A DNA stretch of 27,564 bases from contig JAWXTP010000031.1 in assembly GCA_044433415.1 (NCBI GenBank), positions 1-27,564 on the forward strand, written 5' to 3'. This DNA is from JAWXTP01 sp044433415. GTDB lineage: Bacteria > Bacteroidota > Bacteroidia > Bacteroidales > Rikenellaceae. Every line of letters starts with the position of its first letter. Position 1 is the stretch's first letter. The position numbers and the translations under genes were made by a program. Below are positions 21,365 through 27,564 of the stretch, piece after piece. The notes beneath the pieces are model-generated. The model was not told the origin of the DNA. It was given only the letters and a program-made list of their open reading frames with translations, and did no database searches.

Positions 21365-24343
21365 ATGCGAAACTTAATTCTATTTACTATATGCTTTTTA
21401 TCATATACAACAACATTATATGCACAAAACACACTTCCTTTATGGCAAAATCCTCATGCCATTAGCGAAGGAACAATAGAGCCACATTCACAAATAATAC
21501 CTACTGCAAATAACGAACAAATAACAAACATAAAATCATCTCCTTTCTATCTATCCCTTAATGGAAATTGGAAATTTAGCTGGATGCAAAACCCTACTTA
21601 CCGCCCTAGAGAATTTTATGACCCTCATGTAGACCTTTCTACATGGGATAATATAAAAGTGCCTGGAAACTGGGAAATTCAAGGATATGGAAATTCAACT
21701 AATATAAACAATCAATTCAACACAGAAAATACAACACCTCCTTATGTCTCTAACGAAAAAAACGAGGTAGGTTCTTACAGACGTGACTTCACTATTCCAG
21801 AAAATTGGGACGATACAAAACGTATAGTCTTAGCCTTTGACGGAGTAAGCTCCTTTTTCTACGTATGGCTAAATGGAGAATTTTTAGGCTATAATCAGGG
21901 CTCTAAAACAGAAGCAGAATGGGACGTTACAGATAAAATCAAAAAAGGACAAACAAACACTGTAGCTGTAGAGGCGTACAGTTGGAGCAGCCTTTCTCAC
22001 CTAGAATATCAAAGTTATTGGAGTCTTTCAGGTATAGAACGCGATGTGTATCTGTATGCAACACCGAAAACATTTATTGCTGACTACACAACAGAAAGCT
22101 CTGTAGACAAAGAGTCTTATTCTATAGGAAACTTTAGTCTAAGCGTTGAACTTAAAGGAGCGAACAGCGCCCTAAAAAACGTCAATTACGAACTTTCAGA
22201 CACTAGTGGCACTATCGTATTAAAAGACACAAAACAAACTGATAATAACGGCATTATAAAGTTCTCTAATGAAAAAATCAACAATGTAAACCTTTGGAGT
22301 GCTGAACAACCATACCTTTACTCACTTAAAATCGACCTTGGCGACAACGAACAAACAATAATTAGCAACGTAGGTTTCAGAACCATAGAACACATTGACG
22401 GAAAGCTACTTGTGAATGGTCAACCTATAAAAATCAAAGGTGTAAGCCGTATTGAGCATTCATCCCTAGGCTCTTATGTTAGTGAAAAACTGATGTTAAA
22501 CGAGATACGTTTAATGAAACGAAACAACATAAATGCTGTTAAAAACGCCAACTATCCTAACTCTAAAGAGTGGTATGAGCTATGTGATAAATATGGTTTA
22601 TACGTCCTTGACGAGGTAAATATAGAACATAGTAACGAGACCTTTGCTAACGACCCAGCATGGCTAGATGCTCACACCCACAAAACAAAAACCATGTATG
22701 AGCGTTCAAAAAACCACCCTTCAATTATAGCATGGTCGCTAGGAAGCAGCACCAAATCGGGAGTTAATCTTGACAAAGTATACGAGTGGTTAAAAGAGCG
22801 TGAAAACAGCCGTATCATACAATATTCAGCAAACAGCAACCTAAGCGCTTACTGTTCTGAATTTGAAGTGAAAGATTATTGGGATATATCCTGTACTCAC
22901 GACAATGCTCAAGGTGGATTTATCTCAAACTGGATTAGCCAGTCTTTTAAAGCTAAAGACAAGGGAGGTAAGGAATTATGGAACTATAGTGCTAACAATT
23001 TTGAAGCTAGCAAATCATCTGCTTTAAATAACACCTGCGCTCATGGACTTATCAATGCAGACCGTTTAGAAACTCCCCTACTTGCAGAAGTAAAAGCCAT
23101 ATATCAAAACATCAAAACAACAGTAAAAGAGGTAACTGGTGACTATGTTGCTATAGATATTAACAATAGATTTTATTTCACCTCTACTAATGAATATACT
23201 TTAAAGTGGGAATATGTTTCTAATGTTGGCGACGTACTACAAAGTGGTGAGACTACTGTAGACCTTGCACCTAATTCATCTAAAACCATAAACCTAGAAG
23301 GATTACAAGCAAACGGTACAGAAGGAGAGATTTTCTTAAACTTCAAGTGGTATCCTAAAGAAAACAAAGAATTAATCAACAAAAGTCACCTTGTTGCTGT
23401 AGATCAATACATACATTATGTAGAGAAAACAAGCATACAAGAACCTATAAAAACATCTGAAAAGAAACTTGAATATGATCCTGAAACAGGTGTTCTATCT
23501 AATAAGTTAACAGATATTACTATCTCTAAGAAAACAGGAGCAATTACATCTTTAAGACGTGAGCGCAATGAATTCTTACAGGCACCTTTGACCTTGAGTT
23601 TTTATAGACCTGCTACAAGTAATGACTTCTTAAATAATAATTTAAGTTTATGGAAAGAAATAGGTCTTGACTCTACCTACCAGAAGTTAAACAACATTAC
23701 TGTGAGTTACGACAAAAAAATTACTACACTAAATACAGAAGTTACTATTTACAGTCGCACAGGTGAAGGTTTGTTCAACGCAAATATGCAATACGTTTTC
23801 ACTTACAACGGCTGTTTTGATGTTGAAGTTGAGCTTACACCTATAAATGACAAAATAAAAACTGTAGCACGCATAGGGTGGACTTTAGAAATGAGTAAAT
23901 CTTTTGAGAATGTTAGATACCTAGGCAGGTCAGAGGAAAGCTACCCAGATAGAAAACGAGCAGGCTATATTACTAATGTAAGAACGAATATAAATAATAT
24001 GTTTTACAATTATATAATACCTCAAACATCGGGAGATAGAGCTGACACTCGTTATGTTGCGATATCTAACGCTTATGACAATGCAGGATTATTAATAAAG
24101 GCAGAGCAACCGTTTAGTTTTTCTTATGTGCCTTACGATGATAATATCATTGACAAGGCTACTCATATAAACGAGCTTCACGACACCAAAACAAACACTT
24201 TACACATAGATTATGAGATTCAAGGCATAGGAAAACCTAACGATAATAACGGAGGTAATTTAATAAAAATAGAACCTAAGAAATTCAAGTTTTCATTTAT
24301 TCCTTTCATAGGAATGGAAACATTTAAAGAAATTTCTAAATAA
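21365..24343 (+). CDS. GH2 beta-galactosidase-like protein, catalytic site degenerate
   Basis: A 992-residue secreted protein with LacZ-type architecture. It has a signal peptide (ends LYAQ, about 1-21), a sugar-binding domain (VPGNWEIQGYG), immunoglobulin-like domains, a TIM barrel (about 345-585) and a C-terminal beta-sandwich. Key residues are changed. The acid/base motif WSLGNE is WSLGSS (457-462), so the Glu is S462. The GVNRHEHHP block is GVSRIEHSS, AVRxSHYPN is AVKNANYPN, and the CEYAHAMGNS nucleophile segment appears deleted or reduced to YCSEFEV (496-502). The frame is intact throughout, so this looks like a retained pseudoenzyme or a shifted function rather than a decaying gene. The galE neighbour is galactose-related but divergent. 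Confidence 0.88.
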   Translation: MRNLILFTICFLSYTTTLYAQNTLPLWQNPHAISEGTIEPHSQIIPTANNEQITNIKSSPFYLSLNGNWKFSWMQNPTYRPREFYDPHVDLSTWDNIKVPGNWEIQGYGNSTNINNQFNTENTTPPYVSNEKNEVGSYRRDFTIPENWDDTKRIVLAFDGVSSFFYVWLNGEFLGYNQGSKTEAEWDVTDKIKKGQTNTVAVEAYSWSSLSHLEYQSYWSLSGIERDVYLYATPKTFIADYTTESSVDKESYSIGNFSLSVELKGANSALKNVNYELSDTSGTIVLKDTKQTDNNGIIKFSNEKINNVNLWSAEQPYLYSLKIDLGDNEQTIISNVGFRTIEHIDGKLLVNGQPIKIKGVSRIEHSSLGSYVSEKLMLNEIRLMKRNNINAVKNANYPNSKEWYELCDKYGLYVLDEVNIEHSNETFANDPAWLDAHTHKTKTMYERSKNHPSIIAWSLGSSTKSGVNLDKVYEWLKERENSRIIQYSANSNLSAYCSEFEVKDYWDISCTHDNAQGGFISNWISQSFKAKDKGGKELWNYSANNFEASKSSALNNTCAHGLINADRLETPLLAEVKAIYQNIKTTVKEVTGDYVAIDINNRFYFTSTNEYTLKWEYVSNVGDVLQSGETTVDLAPNSSKTINLEGLQANGTEGEIFLNFKWYPKENKELINKSHLVAVDQYIHYVEKTSIQEPIKTSEKKLEYDPETGVLSNKLTDITISKKTGAITSLRRERNEFLQAPLTLSFYRPATSNDFLNNNLSLWKEIGLDSTYQKLNNITVSYDKKITTLNTEVTIYSRTGEGLFNANMQYVFTYNGCFDVEVELTPINDKIKTVARIGWTLEMSKSFENVRYLGRSEESYPDRKRAGYITNVRTNINNMFYNYIIPQTSGDRADTRYVAISNAYDNAGLLIKAEQPFSFSYVPYDDNIIDKATHINELHDTKTNTLHIDYEIQGIGKPNDNNGGNLIKIEPKKFKFSFIPFIGMETFKEISK

Positions 24344-24746
24344 CTGAAATACTTTCAATTCATAGTATAGTTTTATTTAATGCTGCAATAAAAAAAAGCA
24401 ATGGATTTTTCTTGAATTTACGCAAAAAAAGCCGTTACTTTGCATTATAAACTTTAAGGAAAGTTACTAAACTAGCTTTAATTTATAACCTATCTCAAGT
24501 AGTGCAAAACAATTATTGCCATATTTTAACATCACTCTTGAAGCGATATTTTTTACTATTAAATCTCAATATAGAACCACTATATTTTCGATTCAATTGC
24601 AAAAAATCTCATCTCCAATAGTACTCTTAAAAATACACCAATAATTATTTTACCCTACTTAAAGAATTTATTTAACCTATAAGAGATTTCTAAAATTTGA
24701 CTTTATAAAACCAATTATTAGAATTCCCTTAAAAATCAAAAAACCT
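24344..24746 (+). promoter_or_regulatory. Rubrerythrin promoter and ~300-nt AT-rich leader
   Basis: No gene is seen in these 403 bases. TTG (24412-24414), a 20-bp spacer and TTACTTTG (24435-24442) approximate a Bacteroidota promoter, with one mismatch in the -7 box. If used, the rubrerythrin mRNA has an unusually long leader of about 300 nt. No strong stem-loop stands out in it by eye. Confidence 0.45.
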
Positions 24747-25298
24747 ATGGAAAAGAAATTTATTTGTACAGTATGTGGTCACATCCACACAGGTAGCGAA
24801 GCTCCAGAAACATGTCCACTTTGTAAACAGCCTCGTGAGAAATTTGAAGAATTAGTAGAAACTGAAGGCGAATTAACTTGGGCTGACGAACATCGTTTAG
24901 GTGTTGCACAAGGTGTTGACGCAGAAGTTTTAGACGGATTAAAAGCTCACTTCATGGGAGAATGTACTGAAGTAGGTATGTATCTTGCAATGAGCCGTCA
25001 AGCTGACCGTGAAGGCTATCCTGAAGTTGCTGAGGCTTACAAACGTATCGCTTGGGAAGAAGCAGAACACGCTTCTAAATTTGCAGAACTTTTAGGTGAA
25101 GTTGTTCATGACACAAAAACTAACCTTAAAGCTCGTATGGATGCTGAGAGTGGCGCTTGTGCTGACAAAAAACGTATCGCTACACGCGCTAAAGAATGTG
25201 GTTTAGATGCTATCCACGACACAGTTCACGAAATGTGTAAAGACGAAGCTCGTCACGGACAAGTATTCCAAGGTCTTTACAATCGTTTATTCAAATAG
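24747..25298 (+). CDS. Reverse rubrerythrin (N-terminal rubredoxin domain)
   Basis: A 183-residue peroxide-scavenging protein with reversed domain order. An N-terminal rubredoxin-like knuckle carries C7xxC10 and C23xxC26, followed by a ferritin-like diiron domain. Likely diiron ligands include E72, E75, the EEAEH cluster at 104-108 and DEARH at 166-170. Such proteins reduce hydrogen peroxide with electrons from NADH via redox partners and protect anaerobes from oxygen. The gene is monocistronic with its own terminator. Codon choice resembles that of well-expressed genes such as asnB. Confidence 0.93.
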   Translation: MEKKFICTVCGHIHTGSEAPETCPLCKQPREKFEELVETEGELTWADEHRLGVAQGVDAEVLDGLKAHFMGECTEVGMYLAMSRQADREGYPEVAEAYKRIAWEEAEHASKFAELLGEVVHDTKTNLKARMDAESGACADKKRIATRAKECGLDAIHDTVHEMCKDEARHGQVFQGLYNRLFK

Positions 25299-25329
25299 TC
25301 ACAGAATAACACTTGACCTTTCATAAGAG

Positions 25330-25363
25330 AATCCACCAAAGACAACATTGTTTTTGGTGGATT
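25330..25363 (+). terminator. 11-bp stem-loop terminator after rubrerythrin
   Basis: AATCCACCAAA (25330-25340) and TTTGGTGGATT (25353-25363) pair perfectly around a 12-nt loop, followed by a T-rich tract. It lies 31 nt after the rubrerythrin stop. Confidence 0.85.
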
Positions 25364-25410
25364 TTCGTTTTTATAACCATTTAAAATAGCTATCTTTCTC
25401 AAAACTGGGG

Positions 25411-25595
25411 GCGACAAGCGTGGCAAAACTGCTAGAAAGATTGTTGGAGGGTCAAAGAGGTCAAAGAGGTCAAAGGGGGTGGGTCAAAGGGGTCGCGACA
25501 AGCGACTAAAAATTCTGTGAAAGATTATATAAAAGATTTTGTGAATAATTCCCTCGCTTGTCGTCCTATCACCTAACACTTATCACCTCTACCTC
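25411..25595 (+). repeat. Interspersed repeat copy 3, composite
   Basis: This intergenic block joins several family modules. GCGACAAGCGTGG (25411-25423) with GAAAGATTGT resembles copy 2. A tandem tract of GGTCAAAG units (about 25450-25492) follows. Then comes a module from GCGACAAGCG (25495-25504) to CGCTTGTCG (25555-25563), which is copy 1 in reverse orientation. TATCACCTAACAC, the complement of the GGTGTTA units at copy 2, ends the block. No coding potential or transposase is visible. Confidence 0.78.
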
Positions 25596-25679
25596 TCCAA
25601 TAACCATTTAAAACTAACAATTTCACCAATTACAAGCACAAAAAATAGCAAATAATAATATTTTTTACGAAAAAAAATG

Positions 25680-25687
25680 TAACTTTG
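25680..25687 (+). promoter_or_regulatory. -7 promoter element of the GH20 gene
   Basis: TAACTTTG followed by CAC is a good match to the -7 consensus, 48 bp before the ATG. A TTTG at the -33 position is not evident. Confidence 0.6.
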
Positions 25688-25735
25688 CACATTAAAGACA
25701 ACTATTACATAAAATTAGTAAAAAATAAAAATCGT

Positions 25736-27564
25736 ATGAAGAAAATTTTTACATGCCTTTTGCTATTTGTTTCTATTTCAGCTAAAGCACAACTGCCGAC
25801 AACACCTTTAAACGTTGACCTAATTCCAAAACCTGTTGAATTAAAGATTTCGTCTGGCTATTTAACAATAGACAAAAGTAGTCCTTTATATCTAGACAAA
25901 CAGTTTGCTTCTGTCTCTGAATACTTCCAACAAGAGCTACGTGCAGTTACAGATATAACTTTTGAGATATCTAAAAAAGCACCAAAAACTGACAAAGCGA
26001 TATTAGTAAACTACGATGCTTCTTTAAGTCCTGAGGAATACAAACTTACTATTGACGGCTCTAACGTAAAAATTCTAGCTTCAGACAACGGTGGTGTTGT
26101 ATATGCTCTACAAACTTTACGCCAACTTGTACGCCAAAATAACCCTATGTGGGCTCACCAATATGTATTCATTCCTCAGTTAACAATCTCTGACAAACCT
26201 AGTTATGGTTGGAGGGGCTACATGTTAGACGTTTCACGTACTTTCTTCTCTATTAACCAAATTAAAGAAATGATTGATTACATGGCTCAGATCAAACTGA
26301 ACCGTCTTCAATTACACCTTTCTGACGACCAAGGTTTTAGAGTTGAAATGATAAAATACCCAAAACTTAACACTGTAGGTTCTTGGAGAGTAGACCACAC
26401 TAACTACGACGAAAACGACAACTCTGTTTGGGGTAGACCTGTACAAAAAGAGGGTGAAGTTGCTAACTATGGTGGTTACTACACTCGTGAGGAAATAAAA
26501 GATCTTGTAGCTTATGCTAAAGTTCGTAATATTGAAATCTTACCAGAAATTGACGTTCCTGGTCACTCTCAAGCTATCATCGCTGCTTATCCAGAGGTAT
26601 CTTGTGAACCTGACAAAAAATTCTATGTAGCTACAGGTGCAGTAATGGGAAACAACACAGTATGTCCTAGTACAGAAGCATCTTACGAACTTATAGACGC
26701 TGTTATCTCAGAAGTTGCGGAGTTATTCCCATTTGAATACATCCACATAGGTGGTGACGAATGTAATAAAGCTCAGTGGGCTAGACACGACCAATGTACT
26801 CACTTCAAGGAAGAACACAGATTAAAGGATGATAAAGAACTTCAAAGTTACTTCATAAAAAGAGTAGAAAAAATCGTAAACTCTAAAGGTAAAAAGCTTA
26901 TCGGCTGGGACGAAATTCTAGAAGGTGGCTTAGCACCTAATGCTACAGTAATGTCTTGGAGAGGAACTGCTGGTGGTGTAAAATCTGCTCAGCTAGGTCA
27001 CGACGTTATTATGTCTCCTACGAAAAACAACTACCTAGACCTTAAACAAGGTCAAGCACTTTCTGAACCTAACTTAGGATATATGCAAGCTCTACTTTCT
27101 AGTGCTTACAATTTTGTAATTGCTTCTGAGGAACTTACTACTGAGGAACATAAATTCATCTTAGGTACTCAAGCTAACCTTTGGACAGAAACAAACTCTG
27201 ACTTAAGCAAAGTGAAATACATGACTTTCCCACGTCTTATGGCTGTTGCTGAAAATGCTTGGACTCCTTATGAAATGAAAAACTGGGATGACTTTATTGA
27301 AAGGCTAAAATCATATATGGATATCATGGACTTTGAAGGTGTAAGACACGCAAAAAGCGTATTCAATCCTTGGGTTCACCACGTAGGTAATGGCAAAGAA
27401 GTTAAATTCTGGTTCACTTCTGAAATTACAAAACCTGCAATCCGTTACACTCTTGATGGCACAGACCCTAAAGTTACTAGTGAGCTTTACACTATGGGAG
27501 ACACAGTTACTATAACAGCAACTTCAACTCTTAAAGCGGCTATGTTTGACGGTGACAAAATGTT
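25736..27564 (+). CDS. GH20 beta-N-acetylhexosaminidase, partial (C-terminus outside window)
   Basis: The frame is open from ATG 25736 to the window end, giving 609 complete codons. Residues 1-19 are a Sec signal ending SAKAQ. A GH20 N-terminal domain (about 20-150) precedes the TIM barrel, which begins YGWRGYMLDVSRTF and contains QLHLSDDQGF (192-201) and EIDVPGHSQA (271-280). The catalytic pair D341-E342 lies in HIGGDECNK, acting by substrate-assisted catalysis with the N-acetyl group. A chitobiase-type C-terminal repeat begins near YTLDGTDP. The enzyme removes terminal GlcNAc or GalNAc, for example from mucin or glycosaminoglycan fragments, in the periplasm or outside the cell. The interspersed repeat lies directly upstream of its promoter. 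Confidence 0.95.
   Translation, partial: MKKIFTCLLLFVSISAKAQLPTTPLNVDLIPKPVELKISSGYLTIDKSSPLYLDKQFASVSEYFQQELRAVTDITFEISKKAPKTDKAILVNYDASLSPEEYKLTIDGSNVKILASDNGGVVYALQTLRQLVRQNNPMWAHQYVFIPQLTISDKPSYGWRGYMLDVSRTFFSINQIKEMIDYMAQIKLNRLQLHLSDDQGFRVEMIKYPKLNTVGSWRVDHTNYDENDNSVWGRPVQKEGEVANYGGYYTREEIKDLVAYAKVRNIEILPEIDVPGHSQAIIAAYPEVSCEPDKKFYVATGAVMGNNTVCPSTEASYELIDAVISEVAELFPFEYIHIGGDECNKAQWARHDQCTHFKEEHRLKDDKELQSYFIKRVEKIVNSKGKKLIGWDEILEGGLAPNATVMSWRGTAGGVKSAQLGHDVIMSPTKNNYLDLKQGQALSEPNLGYMQALLSSAYNFVIASEELTTEEHKFILGTQANLWTETNSDLSKVKYMTFPRLMAVAENAWTPYEMKNWDDFIERLKSYMDIMDFEGVRHAKSVFNPWVHHVGNGKEVKFWFTSEITKPAIRYTLDGTDPKVTSELYTMGDTVTITATSTLKAAMFDGDKM

Noticed and set aside
25441..25492. CRISPR or coding tandem repeat in the GGTCAAAG tract
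   Set aside because: Units are short and adjacent, without spacers, and no sustained open frame with a start was found.

Overview
The window is AT-rich chromosomal DNA from a Bacteroidota bacterium, most probably an anaerobic member of the Bacteroidales. The evidence is secreted Ser-type sulfatases, a GH2 and a GH20 glycosidase with Sec signals, a 6-bladed beta-propeller lipoprotein, an N-terminal-rubredoxin rubrerythrin, and promoters of the Bacteroidota type (TTTG, about 19 bp, TAnnTTTG). No species is assigned.

Layout. 1-258: GC-richer intergenic DNA with tandem GACCCTG-like units, a perfect terminator hairpin and a long structured element. 259-1743 (-): S1 sulfatase. 2055-6334 (+): YfcC-family carrier, NCS2 purine permease, short TatD-like hydrolase and tcdA. 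6528-8192 (+): asnB, ending in a perfect terminator shared with a convergent AAA/DUF4143 ATPase (8279-9547, -), whose promoter carries three copies of one motif. 10078-14883 (+): a five-gene operon of circularly permuted ATP-grasp, alpha-E protein, transglutaminase and two AstE/AspA-like M14 proteins. 15088-16441 (+): a sulfatase broken by a 4-bp duplication. 16666-17805 (+): beta-propeller lipoprotein. 17991-19115 (+): YhcG/DUF1016 nuclease gene with an early in-frame stop. 19296-21119 (-): rnhB and galE separated by a large palindromic element. 21365-24343 (+): GH2 protein whose catalytic residues look lost. 24747-25298 (+): reverse rubrerythrin. 25736-end (+): GH20 beta-N-acetylhexosaminidase, cut by the window edge.

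How the genes fit together. Sulfatases, GH20 and GH2 point to breakdown of sulfated host glycans such as mucin or glycosaminoglycans, but there is no SusC/SusD pair, so this is not a classical polysaccharide utilisation locus. The operon at 10078-14883 belongs to a class predicted in the literature to make and process an amide- or peptide-linked product. Its distinctive feature is a pair of AstE/AspA-like proteins, one with intact zinc ligands and one without.

Most unusual non-coding content: (1) an interspersed intergenic repeat family bounded by GCGACAAGCG / CGCTTGTCGC in three intergenic regions, with attached short tandem units; (2) two related long-hairpin elements (100-258 and 19927-20107), each just 3' of a minus-strand gene; (3) a 26-bp perfect palindrome inside the nuclease gene; (4) a triple repeat over the ATPase promoter and start codon. 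Three genes (sulfatase 2, YhcG, GH2) look degraded or neofunctionalised.
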